Source: an uncultured Bacillota bacterium
GTDB taxonomy: Bacteria > Bacillota > Clostridia > Peptostreptococcales > Anaerovoracaceae
Assembly: GCA_949287095.1 (NCBI GenBank)
Contig: CASEFA010000008.1
Location: 1-64,000 of the forward strand
DNA: 64,000 nt
Direction of reading: 5' to 3'
Shown here: positions 14,274 through 22,659 of the stretch, piece after piece
Position numbering within the stretch: position 1 is the first letter of the stretch
Layout of the letters: each line of letters opens with the position of its first letter
Made by a program: the position numbers and the translations under genes
Notes under the pieces: model-generated
What the model saw: the letters and a program-made list of their open reading frames with translations, nothing else
Told to the model about the DNA's origin: nothing
Databases searched by the model: none

Positions 14274-15269
14274 TTAGCCCATTGTGGCTACCATGACAGC
14301 CTTAATCGTGTGCATTCTGTTCTCCGCCTCGTCGAATACTACAGAATGTCTGCTTCTGAATACTTCATCAGTAACCTCGCGGATGTCATAGCCTGCTTCC
14401 TTCTGAGTTTTAGCCATGGTAGTCTCGAAATCATGGAACGAAGGGAGACAATGCATGAAAATCACGTCAGGATTTTCTGTAGCTGCCATCATTTCCTCAG
14501 TTACCTTGAACGGTGTAAGCATTCTTACTCTCTCAGGGATTTCAGCTTCTTCACCCATGGAAGCCCAAACGTCAGCGTAGATTACGTCAGCGCCCTTAAG
14601 AACTGCAGGGTCTGCAGAAATCTCGATAACTGCTCCAGTTTCCTTTGCAACTTCCTGAACCTTTGCGATTACGTCCTTGTTCAGCTGATCCTGAAGCTCT
14701 GCAGGTCCGTATGCAACATAGTGCATTCCCATCTTAGCGCAGCCGTACATCCATGCGTAGCTCATGTTGTTTCTGATGTCTCCGCTGAATACAACCTTGA
14801 CTCTGTTAAGAGGTTTTGCAACGTGCTCTTCTATAGTCAGAAGGTCTGCGAGAATCTGGGTAGGATGGTCAACGTCGGTAAGTCCGTTCCATACAGGAAC
14901 GCCTGCATACTTTGCAAGGCCTTCTACGACAGCCTGGTCAAAACCTCTGTATTCGATACCGTCATAGAATCTTCCAAGTACCTTGGCGGTGTCTTCCATG
15001 GTTTCCTTCTTACCCATCTGGGAGCTTCCGGAATCGAGGAATGTAACTCCTGCGCCCTCGTCCATAGCTGCTACTTCAAAAGCGCATCTGGTTCTGGTGG
15101 AAGTCTTCTCGAACAGAAGAACGATGTTCTTTCCTTTAAGAACTTCATTGTGAATTCCGGCTCTCTTTTTAGCCTTCAGGTCATGAGCCAGATCGAGCAT
15201 GTACCTGATTTCCTCAGGTGTAAAGTCCATAAGTGTTAAAAAACTTCTTCCCTTTAAATTTACTGCCAT
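14274..15269 (-). CDS. arcB: ornithine carbamoyltransferase (probably catabolic)
   Basis: 331-residue transferase. The carbamoyl-phosphate loop STRTR is at residues 57-61, HPTQ at 135-138 and the ornithine-binding HCLP at 273-276. Such enzymes work in either direction. Here the gene is the first of an operon with arginine deiminase and carbamate kinase, so citrulline phosphorolysis to ornithine and carbamoyl phosphate is the likely in vivo direction. ATG is preceded by AAGGAG. An anabolic role (argF) cannot be excluded, because argG is nearby and no second copy is visible. Confidence 0.93.
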   Translation of the reverse strand: MAVNLKGRSFLTLMDFTPEEIRYMLDLAHDLKAKKRAGIHNEVLKGKNIVLLFEKTSTRTRCAFEVAAMDEGAGVTFLDSGSSQMGKKETMEDTAKVLGRFYDGIEYRGFDQAVVEGLAKYAGVPVWNGLTDVDHPTQILADLLTIEEHVAKPLNRVKVVFSGDIRNNMSYAWMYGCAKMGMHYVAYGPAELQDQLNKDVIAKVQEVAKETGAVIEISADPAVLKGADVIYADVWASMGEEAEIPERVRMLTPFKVTEEMMAATENPDVIFMHCLPSFHDFETTMAKTQKEAGYDIREVTDEVFRSRHSVVFDEAENRMHTIKAVMVATMG

Positions 15270-15362
15270 TTTTCTTTCTCCTTCTCACTTTCCTGCGGGA
15301 CTTCGAGGGTTAATCCGGGGTTCCCGTCTGCCTCCGCTGACAAAAAATTTAAACAATTTGTG

Positions 15363-15437
15363 TATTAACTATGATACCTGCATTTTGTCACCAATGAAAG
15401 TACCAGCTTATTAGATTTTTTGTAGACCAGTTGACAA
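15363..15437 (-). promoter_or_regulatory. candidate promoters of the arcBAC operon
   Basis: Two sigma-A-like promoters can be read on the minus strand between arcB and the regulator gene. The distal one is TTGTCA (15432-15437) with an 18-bp spacer to TAATAA (15408-15413). The proximal one is GTGACA (15386-15391) with a 17-bp spacer to TTAATA (15363-15368). Neither is decisive. No convincing ArgR box was found. Confidence 0.4.
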
Positions 15438-15455
15438 TTGGATTTTTTCTCACAC

Positions 15456-15487
15456 GAAAAAAGACCGGAAACGTTTATTTTCCAGTC
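15456..15487 (-). terminator. terminator overlapping the stop of the MocR-type gene
   Basis: GACTGGAAAA and TTTCCGGTC pair (positions 15463-15487) with one wobble and are followed on the minus strand by seven T residues (15456-15462). The stem overlaps the last codons of the regulator gene, separating it from the arc operon downstream. Confidence 0.8.
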
Positions 15488-16953
15488 TTTTCTTCGTACA
15501 TATCCGATATTATTTTTATGAGAATATTCATTCCCGACTCTATCCTCTTCTTCGTTTCAAAAGAATAGTTAAGACGTATGCAGTCCTTTCCGCCGTGATG
15601 TTCCGGATAGAACACGTCTCCGGGAATAAGCGATATTCCGTGGCGGAGAGCTTCCGTCATAACGTCTCTTCCTCTCATTCCCTCAGGAAGCCGGCACCAC
15701 ACATACACACCGCCTTCCGGTTTCTTATATGTCAGTCCTATGTCCCTTAACGTGTCCAGGCAGGCGCACATTATATCTCTTTTCTCCCGGTTAAGTTTCG
15801 CGATTTCTTTCAGTTTCTTTTCATATGTTCCGTCCGTAAGGTACTTTGCAAGCAGCTTCTGAGTAAGCCAGTCGAGAGTCATAAGCCGGATGGAAACCAT
15901 ATAGCTGAGGCTTCTGATAAGAGTCTCCGGGGCTGCCACGAACGCCATGGACATTCCCGGTATGAACGTAAGAGAAAAGGAATATATGTATATGACGTTG
16001 CTGTTTTTGTCCATAGACTTCAGAGTCGGCAGTCCTCTGCTTCCATAAGCAAGCTCCGACGCCGCATCCTCCTCCACTATGGGCAGTCTGTATCTGTCCG
16101 ATATTTCTATCAGCTTTTTCCTCCGCTCCAGGGACAAAATATTTCCTGTCGGATCGTGAAAGCTTGAGTTTACGTATATGAATTTCGGCCGATGAAGACG
16201 TATGAGGGTCTCCAGCCCGTCAGTTATCATTCCGTCATTATCGACGGGAACCGTTATCGCTGTACACCCCGCAAGGCTGAGTACTCTGTATACGTCCGGA
16301 GAGACCGGTTCCTCTATTATTACCCTGTCTCCCGTTCTCAGCAGTGCCGCAGCCAGAAAGTCCAGAGCCTGATTTGTTTCAGACAGAACCTGCACCTCGT
16401 CCGTATCCGACTTTATACCCTTTGTCCTCAGATATGCGACTATTTTCCGTCTCAGAGTCATATCGCCCTGATAAGGCGAAAGGAAAAACGGTTTCCGCTC
16501 CTCTTCATTGAGGATTGCCGCTATGTCGTCCGCAATCTCATTCTCGCTGTAAACCTGCGGCGGCATGCCCGTCGAGAAGGATATGTTCGTTTCTCTGGCA
16601 AATCGGAGAAAAATATTGTCAAAGCTCTTTTCCATATCCAGATAGTCGTCTTTTATGAGATAACTCCAGTTTACCGATCCGCCCTTTACGCCTCTGGGTT
16701 CTTCTTCCTTCTCCCCGGGAAATGTTACCGTATATCCGACACCGGGCCGCGAATCGACAAGCTGTTCATCCTTCAGTATTCCGTACGCTTTAACTACGGT
16801 ATTCCTGTGAACTCCGAGAATTCTCCCCATCTCCCGCTCAGAAGGAAGCACTGCACCGTCAGTCAGCTCGCCCCGTATTATTTTTTCCTTTATTTTTTCA
16901 TAAATCTGCCAGTATACCGGCGTCTTTATATCTTTGTCTACAGATATCCGCAT
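15475..16953 (-). CDS. MocR/GntR-family regulator lacking the PLP lysine
   Basis: About 492 residues: an N-terminal GntR winged helix (about 1-75, with PSEREMGRILGVHRNTV as the recognition helix region) fused to an aminotransferase fold-type-I domain, the MocR layout. Normally the second domain binds pyridoxal phosphate through a lysine in a TFSKTL-type motif. Here the corresponding stretch reads SFSLTFIPG, so the lysine is leucine and an internal aldimine could not form. I chose the ATG at 16953 because GGAGG lies five bases upstream. An ATG at 16965 overlaps the stop of the previous gene (TAATG). It is co-transcribed with the rRNA methyltransferase gene and lies just upstream of arcBAC, which it might regulate. 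Confidence 0.85.
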   Translation of the reverse strand: MRISVDKDIKTPVYWQIYEKIKEKIIRGELTDGAVLPSEREMGRILGVHRNTVVKAYGILKDEQLVDSRPGVGYTVTFPGEKEEEPRGVKGGSVNWSYLIKDDYLDMEKSFDNIFLRFARETNISFSTGMPPQVYSENEIADDIAAILNEEERKPFFLSPYQGDMTLRRKIVAYLRTKGIKSDTDEVQVLSETNQALDFLAAALLRTGDRVIIEEPVSPDVYRVLSLAGCTAITVPVDNDGMITDGLETLIRLHRPKFIYVNSSFHDPTGNILSLERRKKLIEISDRYRLPIVEEDAASELAYGSRGLPTLKSMDKNSNVIYIYSFSLTFIPGMSMAFVAAPETLIRSLSYMVSIRLMTLDWLTQKLLAKYLTDGTYEKKLKEIAKLNREKRDIMCACLDTLRDIGLTYKKPEGGVYVWCRLPEGMRGRDVMTEALRHGISLIPGDVFYPEHHGGKDCIRLNYSFETKKRIESGMNILIKIISDMYEEKTGK

Positions 16954-16964
16954 ATCTGCCTCCA

Positions 16965-18107
16965 TTATCCGTTGTTCCCTGAAGGTTTCTTCCCATGAAA
17001 CTGATAGTAGCACACTTCAAGTCTTCCGTTGTAGAGCTTTCGGCGCCTGTCGGCCTCTCTGCCGAAAATCTTCTCCTCCACATCTCTGTCGGTTGTTATC
17101 ATGAACAGGGACCAGTCGGGATTTTCTCTGAAGAATTTTCTGTACACGGCGTATATCCTGTCCTTCTGACCGTCGCCGCCTATTCTCTCTCCGTAAGGCG
17201 GATTGGTGATTATTATTCCCGAAGGTTCCCTTGCCTCGATTTGAGACATATTCATCCGCTTGAATACTATGTAGTCATCGACGCCGGCCTCGGCCGCATT
17301 CTCCCTTGCGGCTTCTACGGCTTTCGGCTCCACGTCTGAGGCGAATATCCTCACGTCGGCGTCGTAATCTATGGCGTCAAAAGCCGCCTTTCTCTCTTCC
17401 TTCCAGACAGTCCCGGGAATTATGTCCCAGCCTTCACAGGCGAACTTCCTTCCGAGGCCCGGCGCGATGTTTCTTCCTATCATGGCCGCCTCTATAGGTA
17501 TGGTGCCCGAGCCGCAGCACGGATCCATAAGATACCTTCCCGGTTTCCAGAAGGAAAGCTGTACCATTGCCGCCGCCAGCGTCTCCTTTATAGGCGCGGC
17601 AACGTCCATCACCCTGTAGCCTCTCTTGTGAAGTCCGGCTCCGCTTGTGTCTACCGTCACGGTGACGTTATCCTTTAAAATCGTTATCTTCACCGTGTAT
17701 TCGGCTCCGGTTTCCGGAAAGGTCTCGAGACCGTAATATTCCTTAAGTCTTTCGACTATTGCCTTCTTTCCTATGCTCTGACATGCGGGCACGCTGTGCA
17801 GAGCCGATTTAACCGACGTCCCCGTTACGGTGAATTTCCCGTCGGCAGGAATGAGATTCTCCCATCTTATGCCCTTTATCTGTTGAAACAGTTCTTCAAA
17901 TGTAACGGCTCTGAATTCGCCCATCTTAAGGAGAACCCTGTCTGCGGACCTGAGCCAGAGGTTGCTCCTGACTATGGCCCTCTCATCTCCGGTGTATGTG
18001 ATTTTTCCGTCCTCGGATTTTATTATCTTAAACCCCAGGTTCTGAAGCTCCCTCTTCACCACGGCTTCTATGCCGAAGGTTGCGGTAGCGATAAGTTCGT
18101 ATTTCAT
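16965..18107 (-). CDS. THUMP-domain RNA methyltransferase (RlmL/YpsC-like)
   Basis: 380-residue class I methyltransferase of the RlmL N-terminal type, which makes N2-methylguanosine in 23S rRNA. A ferredoxin-like plus THUMP RNA-binding region covers about residues 1-155. The SAM-binding loop DPCCGSGT is at 195-202, and the catalytic NPPYGER motif typical of exocyclic-amine methylation is at 302-308. Length matches the single-domain Bacillus YpsC group rather than the 700-residue E. coli fusion. The precise target base is inferred. Its stop overlaps a possible start of the regulator downstream. Confidence 0.9.
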   Translation of the reverse strand: MKYELIATATFGIEAVVKRELQNLGFKIIKSEDGKITYTGDERAIVRSNLWLRSADRVLLKMGEFRAVTFEELFQQIKGIRWENLIPADGKFTVTGTSVKSALHSVPACQSIGKKAIVERLKEYYGLETFPETGAEYTVKITILKDNVTVTVDTSGAGLHKRGYRVMDVAAPIKETLAAAMVQLSFWKPGRYLMDPCCGSGTIPIEAAMIGRNIAPGLGRKFACEGWDIIPGTVWKEERKAAFDAIDYDADVRIFASDVEPKAVEAARENAAEAGVDDYIVFKRMNMSQIEAREPSGIIITNPPYGERIGGDGQKDRIYAVYRKFFRENPDWSLFMITTDRDVEEKIFGREADRRRKLYNGRLEVCYYQFHGKKPSGNNG

Positions 18108-18136
18108 TTCTTCTCCGTCCTGAATTTCCGGTTTAT

Positions 18137-18179
18137 ATAAAAAACCGCCTCGCCGTATAAGGTCAACGACGGGGCAGTT
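18137..18179 (-). terminator. terminator of mreB
   Basis: AACTGCCCCGTCG and CGGCGAGGCGGTT (18143-18179, minus strand) pair along 13 positions with GU wobbles and are followed by a T run (18137-18144). It ends the mreB transcript before the methyltransferase gene. Confidence 0.8.
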
Positions 18180-18189
18180 TAAACGCCTG

Positions 18190-19206
18190 TTAAAGATAAG
18201 GTTCCCTTCTGTTCAGCTTGTTATTTTCGATATTCTCTATAACGTTGAGAGCCTTGCCCGTTCCTATGGCAACGCACGCCTCAGGATTCTCCGCAATGTG
18301 AACCTCTATACCCGTACGCTCGTGAATTCTCTTATCCAGTCCCTTAAGCAGAGCTCCGCCTCCGGTCAGTGTGATTCCGGAATTGGTAATATCTGCCGCA
18401 AGTTCAGGCGGCGTTTTCTCCAGCACGGCATGAACGGTCTCGCAGATGGTGTGCACCGGCTCCTCCAAAGCTGCCGCGATTTCGGACGACGTTATCTCTA
18501 TCACCTTAGGAAGTCCCGTTATAAGGTCTCTTCCCCTGCATTCCGCCGTCGGATCCTCGTCAAAGACTGCCGCCGCTCCTATCTCAAGCTTGAGTTCTTC
18601 CGCCGTTCTTTCACCTATGTAAAGCTGATGCTCTTTTCTCATATATTTAATGATGGCGTCGTCGAACTTGTCTCCCGCCATCTTGACGGATTCGCTGGTC
18701 ACTATTCCGCCCAGGGCTATCACGGCAACGTCCGTGGTGCCGCCGCCTACGTCAATAACCATGATTCCATCAGGCCTGGATATGTCAAGTCCCGCTCCTA
18801 TGGCGGCCGCAACCGGTTCCTCTATGAGGAAAGCCGATTTCCCTCCCGCCTGCTCCGTAGCCTCTCTTACAGCTCTCTTTTCAACGTCCGTAATGCCGCT
18901 CGGTACACATACCATTATTCTCGGTCTGAAAAATCTTCCGGATCCACACGCTTTTCTGATGAAGTACTTAAGCATTCTCTCCGTAATGTCGTAGTCAGAG
19001 ATAACTCCGTCCTTAAGAGGCTTTACGGCAATTATATTAGCCGGCGTCCTTCCCAGCATCTGACGTGCTTCTTCCCCCACGGCGAGAATCTCGTCCGTGT
19101 CGTTGTTCACGGCCACTACTGAAGGCTCGTCTAAAACTATTCCTTTATTCTTTATGTAAACCAGTACGTTGGCTGTACCGAGGTCAATACCTACATCCAT
19201 TGCCAT
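18190..19206 (-). CDS. mreB: rod-shape-determining protein MreB/Mbl
   Basis: 338-residue actin-like ATPase that forms membrane-associated filaments guiding cell-wall elongation. Visible motifs are the phosphate-1 loop GIDLGTANV at the N-terminus, the phosphate-2 loop [14 protein letters not shown], and the adenosine-binding TGGGALLKG near the C-terminus. The start was set at the ATG at 19206, eight bases after AAAGGAG. A TTG six codons upstream lies before that site and is unlikely. No mreC or mreD follows, which suits a stand-alone Mbl/MreBH-type paralogue. It is monocistronic, with its own terminator. Confidence 0.94.
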   Translation of the reverse strand: MAMDVGIDLGTANVLVYIKNKGIVLDEPSVVAVNNDTDEILAVGEEARQMLGRTPANIIAVKPLKDGVISDYDITERMLKYFIRKACGSGRFFRPRIMVCVPSGITDVEKRAVREATEQAGGKSAFLIEEPVAAAIGAGLDISRPDGIMVIDVGGGTTDVAVIALGGIVTSESVKMAGDKFDDAIIKYMRKEHQLYIGERTAEELKLEIGAAAVFDEDPTAECRGRDLITGLPKVIEITSSEIAAALEEPVHTICETVHAVLEKTPPELAADITNSGITLTGGGALLKGLDKRIHERTGIEVHIAENPEACVAIGTGKALNVIENIENNKLNRREPYL

Positions 19207-19275
19207 TCCCTGTTCTCCTTTCAAATCCGTATCATCTAATTATTATACATAAAACCTGCTGACTTTTCAACGCTT

Positions 19276-20640
19276 TTACCTCGGCCGCGGAAAAATAACC
19301 GTCACCGTCGTTCCCTGCCCCTGTCTGCTGGAAAGTTCTATCTCGGCGTCGTGAAAAGCCGCGGCGTGTTTTACTATGGAAAGTCCCAGGCCGGTCCCTC
19401 CTATTTCCTTGGAATGGCTCTTGTTGACGCGGAAAAACCTTTCGAATACCCTGTCCACATCCTCCTCCGGTATTCCTATTCCCGTGTCGCTTACTTTAAA
19501 TCCCGGCCTGTTATCGTCCGTCTGGAAAGTCTCCACGTTTACGCTGCCGCCTGTGACATTGTATTTTACGGCATTGTCGCACAGATTATATACCATCTCT
19601 CCCACTATCTGGCGCACACCGCTTATATATACCGGCTTTCCGCCTACCTTGACCGTCACGTGGTTCTTCTCAGCCGCATCCGAAAGCACGTCAGCCTGCT
19701 CTTTGCATATTTCGAGCAGGTCAAGCCGTTCCTTTATAGCCGGCACTTCCTTTTCGTCAAGCTGTGAGAGCTTTATTATATCTCCCACCAGAGTTACAAG
19801 CCTCTGGGCTTCATCATATATCCTTCCCGCAAATCTCGGCACGTCGTCTTCCTTCACCATGCCGTTTTTCATTATCTCGGCAAATCCTGAAATGGAAGTA
19901 AGCGGCGTCTTAAGTTCGTGGGACACGTTGGCCGTGAACTCCTTTCGGAAGTCGGCTTCCCTCGTCTTTCTGTCCACGTCTGTCTTAAGCTCGTCGATCT
20001 GCCTGTGGAGTATCTCGTTCTGAGCGCTGATTCTTCCAACCAGAGGCTTCACCTCCGGGTACACCGACGCAACGTCCGGATTTTCAAGATCTATCTCCGA
20101 CAAAGGCTTCACTATGGATTTCGAAATGCTCTTTGCAAGAAATACGGAAATGAGCACGGCCACAATGAGCACGTAAATTCCCGTCTTTACAATCTCCGCC
20201 GTCAGCGCCACCACCGACTTTTCCGTTACGGCTGTCCTTATAACCGTACCGTCGTCAAGTCTTTCGGCGTAGTATCTGGTCACCTCGGACAGGGTGTCGG
20301 ACATTCTCTCACTGCTGCCGCTTCCCTTTTCCATAGCCTCTGCAATTTCTGGCCTGTCAAGGTGATTTTCCATTTTCGTCTCGTCGGCTCCGGAATCATA
20401 AAGCACCTCTCCGTCAGCGGATACCCACGTGACCCTCAAATCCTCGTCGGTTTTCAGATCTCTCAGATAATCCTCGCCGAAATTTTCAACTCCCTGTCCT
20501 ATTATCCCGGCGTCCTTCTCCATATTTTCAAAGCTCTGACCGGAATATACGGAATAGAAGTACCCGGCTATGACCGCGGTACAGAGAACCCATACCAGCA
20601 CGGAGGAAATTACCATTCCTCTGAATATGCGACTTTTCAT
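19276..20640 (-). CDS. PhoR-like sensor histidine kinase
   Basis: 454-residue membrane sensor. Membrane helices lie at about residues 9-28 and 152-169 around an extracellular region of about 120 residues. The DHp domain has the H-box NVSHELKTPL (His241), followed by the N-box (NLCDNAVKYN), G1 (DTGIGI) and G2 (GGTGLGLSIV) ATP-binding motifs. The start was taken at 20640, where ATG overlaps the response-regulator stop (TGATG) with GGAGGAG upstream, implying translational coupling. PhoR is the closest type by layout. The stimulus is unknown, and no phosphate-transport genes are adjacent. Confidence 0.92.
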   Translation of the reverse strand: MKSRIFRGMVISSVLVWVLCTAVIAGYFYSVYSGQSFENMEKDAGIIGQGVENFGEDYLRDLKTDEDLRVTWVSADGEVLYDSGADETKMENHLDRPEIAEAMEKGSGSSERMSDTLSEVTRYYAERLDDGTVIRTAVTEKSVVALTAEIVKTGIYVLIVAVLISVFLAKSISKSIVKPLSEIDLENPDVASVYPEVKPLVGRISAQNEILHRQIDELKTDVDRKTREADFRKEFTANVSHELKTPLTSISGFAEIMKNGMVKEDDVPRFAGRIYDEAQRLVTLVGDIIKLSQLDEKEVPAIKERLDLLEICKEQADVLSDAAEKNHVTVKVGGKPVYISGVRQIVGEMVYNLCDNAVKYNVTGGSVNVETFQTDDNRPGFKVSDTGIGIPEEDVDRVFERFFRVNKSHSKEIGGTGLGLSIVKHAAAFHDAEIELSSRQGQGTTVTVIFPRPR

Positions 20641-21335
20641 CAGCTTGCTCCTCCGGCTTTCTCCGTTCCCATTCTGTATCCTATACCCCTCACCGTCTCT
20701 ATGAGACTTCCGCATTCTCCCAGCTTCTGACGGAGGGATCTTATGTGAACGTCTACCGTTCTGCTTTCCCCGTTAAAGGCGTATCCCCATATGCGGGTGA
20801 GCAGCTGATCTCTCGTGAATACTATTCCCTGATTTTCCATCATGAGAGCCAGAAGTTCGAATTCTTTAAGCGTAAGTGCCACCGGCCTTCCCGAAACGGT
20901 GACCTCGTGCTTCGACGTTGAAATTCTGAGATCGCCTATGGTATATCCGTCTTTAGCATTTCTGCGGCCGCTCCTTCTTAGGAGGGCTTTCACTCTCGCC
21001 ACCAGCTCCATCATTCCGAAAGGCTTCGGAAGATAGTCGTCGGCTCCGTAGTTAAGACCCATGACCTTATCGTATTCCGTTCCTTTGGCCGTCAGCATCA
21101 TAACCGGGATATCCTCCATATCCGGCATACTCCTTATCTTCCTGAGTACGGTAATTCCGTCCTCTCCCGGAAGCATAATATCGAGGAGAATCAGGTCAGG
21201 CTTTGTCCCTGCTGCCGCCTCCCAGAACAGAGCCGGGTTTTCGAAGCCCTCGGCCTCAAACCCTGTTTCCCTCAGAGTGTAGAGAACGAGCTCCCTTATA
21301 CTTTCGTCATCTTCTACCAAATATATCACTTTCAT
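20640..21335 (-). CDS. OmpR/PhoB-family response regulator
   Basis: 231 residues: a receiver domain with acidic pair Asp9-Asp10, phosphoacceptor Asp52 (in LLDIMLPG) and conserved Lys in LTAKG, then a winged-helix DNA-binding domain with the RTVDVHIRSLRQKL recognition region. ATG is preceded by AAAGGAGG. It is the first gene of a two-gene operon with the kinase, sharing a 1-base overlap. It resembles PhoB/PhoP/WalR. The regulon cannot be read from the sequence. Confidence 0.93.
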   Translation of the reverse strand: MKVIYLVEDDESIRELVLYTLRETGFEAEGFENPALFWEAAAGTKPDLILLDIMLPGEDGITVLRKIRSMPDMEDIPVMMLTAKGTEYDKVMGLNYGADDYLPKPFGMMELVARVKALLRRSGRRNAKDGYTIGDLRISTSKHEVTVSGRPVALTLKEFELLALMMENQGIVFTRDQLLTRIWGYAFNGESRTVDVHIRSLRQKLGECGSLIETVRGIGYRMGTEKAGGAS

Positions 21336-21360
21336 TTCCTCCTTTTCCCCCGGAGCGGGT

Positions 21361-22383
21361 TTAAAGCGCCTTCAGGAACGCATCCACGTCTTCTTCCGTG
21401 GTTCCCCAGGATGTAACCAGTCTTATTACAATCTTTCCGTCCTTTTCAGGCACCCACTCGTAGAAGAAGAAGTCCTTTTCCAGTTCCTTCACTTTCTCCG
21501 CAGGAAGAACAGGGAATATCTGATTGGTCTGGGAAACACCGTCAAAGCCGTATCCCTTCGCTGCGATTCCTTCCTTCAGCTTCTTAGCCATTGCGTTGGC
21601 GTGGGCTGCCATCTCAAAGTAGATGCTGTTTTTTCCGCCTTCGAGAAGAGCCTCGAACTGAACGCCGAGAAGTCTTCCCTTGGCCAGCATGCCGCACTTC
21701 TGCTTTATCATCCAGCGGAAGTGGTCGTTAATCTCAGGATTTCTTATTACGAGAACCTCTCCAAAGAGAGCTCCGTTCTTCGTTCCGCCGATATAGAAGG
21801 CGTCGGTCATAGTCGCTATATCATGGAGTGTAAGGTCGTTATCCTCGCAGGTAAGGGCGCATCCCAGGCGCGCTCCGTCCATGTAGAGGTACATGTTCTT
21901 CTCTTTACACTTCTCGCTCAAAGCCTTAAGCTCCGCCTTTGAGTAGATGGATCCGTTTTCCGTAGGGTTGGATATGTAGGCCATCTTAGGAATCACCGTA
22001 TGCTCATCCTCGTATTCCAGCCACGCGTCGTCTATGTTCTGCGGCGTAAGCTTGCCGTTATCTCCCTCTTCGGTTATGACCCTGTGTCCGCCGGCCTCCA
22101 GGGCTCCCGTCTCGTGCACGTATATGTGTCCGGTTCTCGGTGCAACTACGGCTTCGTATGCCCTTAAAGCTGCCGAAACCGTGGTTATGTTGCACGGAGT
22201 TCCTCCTACCATCATGTGAACCTCGCAGTCATCGACTCCGATAAGCTCTTTCACCATTTCCCTGGCATGGTCGCAGTGCTCGTCAAGGGCATATCCGTCT
22301 GAATGTTCCATGTTGGTTTTCATTAGAGCCTCCATTACCTTAGGGTGGGCTCCAAGGCTGTAATCGCTTCTGAAGTATATCAT
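21361..22383 (-). CDS. low-specificity threonine aldolase family (beta-eliminating lyase)
   Basis: 340-residue fold-type-I PLP enzyme, probably cleaving L-threonine or allo-threonine to glycine and acetaldehyde. The PLP lysine is Lys202 in GGTKNGALFGE, with the cofactor-binding Asp in MDGARLG and the HETGALEAGGH substrate/PLP segment characteristic of the family. I set the start at ATG 22383, which has GGGAGGTG upstream. The longer frame starting at 22458 lacks a ribosome site. The family also includes phenylserine aldolases and tryptophanase-like lyases, so substrate is uncertain. Confidence 0.88.
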   Translation of the reverse strand: MIYFRSDYSLGAHPKVMEALMKTNMEHSDGYALDEHCDHAREMVKELIGVDDCEVHMMVGGTPCNITTVSAALRAYEAVVAPRTGHIYVHETGALEAGGHRVITEEGDNGKLTPQNIDDAWLEYEDEHTVIPKMAYISNPTENGSIYSKAELKALSEKCKEKNMYLYMDGARLGCALTCEDNDLTLHDIATMTDAFYIGGTKNGALFGEVLVIRNPEINDHFRWMIKQKCGMLAKGRLLGVQFEALLEGGKNSIYFEMAAHANAMAKKLKEGIAAKGYGFDGVSQTNQIFPVLPAEKVKELEKDFFFYEWVPEKDGKIVIRLVTSWGTTEEDVDAFLKAL

Positions 22384-22458
22384 TTTCTTACACCTCCCGG
22401 TTTTATCAAAATCTTCTTCATACGGGTATATTATAAACTGAAACTCTCCCGTTAGCAA

Positions 22459-22659
22459 TTATTCCATTTCAGTTTTCCTGATATGCTCCTCTGCAGCCTT
22501 TCTTATCTCTTCCTCGTATCCGGTCAGCGCAGCAAAGGGTGCAAACTGGGCGGCTCTGTTTCCCGCAGGCATCGGGGCCCTGGTCTCGGATCTGTGATGA
22601 GGTCTTTCCATTATACTTTCGTACTTCTTCATTTCCCCGTTTATGTCCCTTCCGTTCAC
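22459..22659 (-). CDS. small YolD-like partner of the Y-family polymerase
   Basis: 66-residue protein with the motif AAQFAPFAALTGYEEEI, seen as a small conserved protein next to UmuC/DinB-type polymerases in many Clostridia and functionally comparable to YolD. The GTG start overlaps the polymerase stop by four bases (GTGA), with GGAGG eight bases upstream, so translation is coupled. Its role, perhaps binding or controlling the polymerase, is inferred from position. The family assignment rests on memory of similar loci, not on a search. Confidence 0.75.
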   Translation of the reverse strand: MNGRDINGEMKKYESIMERPHHRSETRAPMPAGNRAAQFAPFAALTGYEEEIRKAAEEHIRKTEME

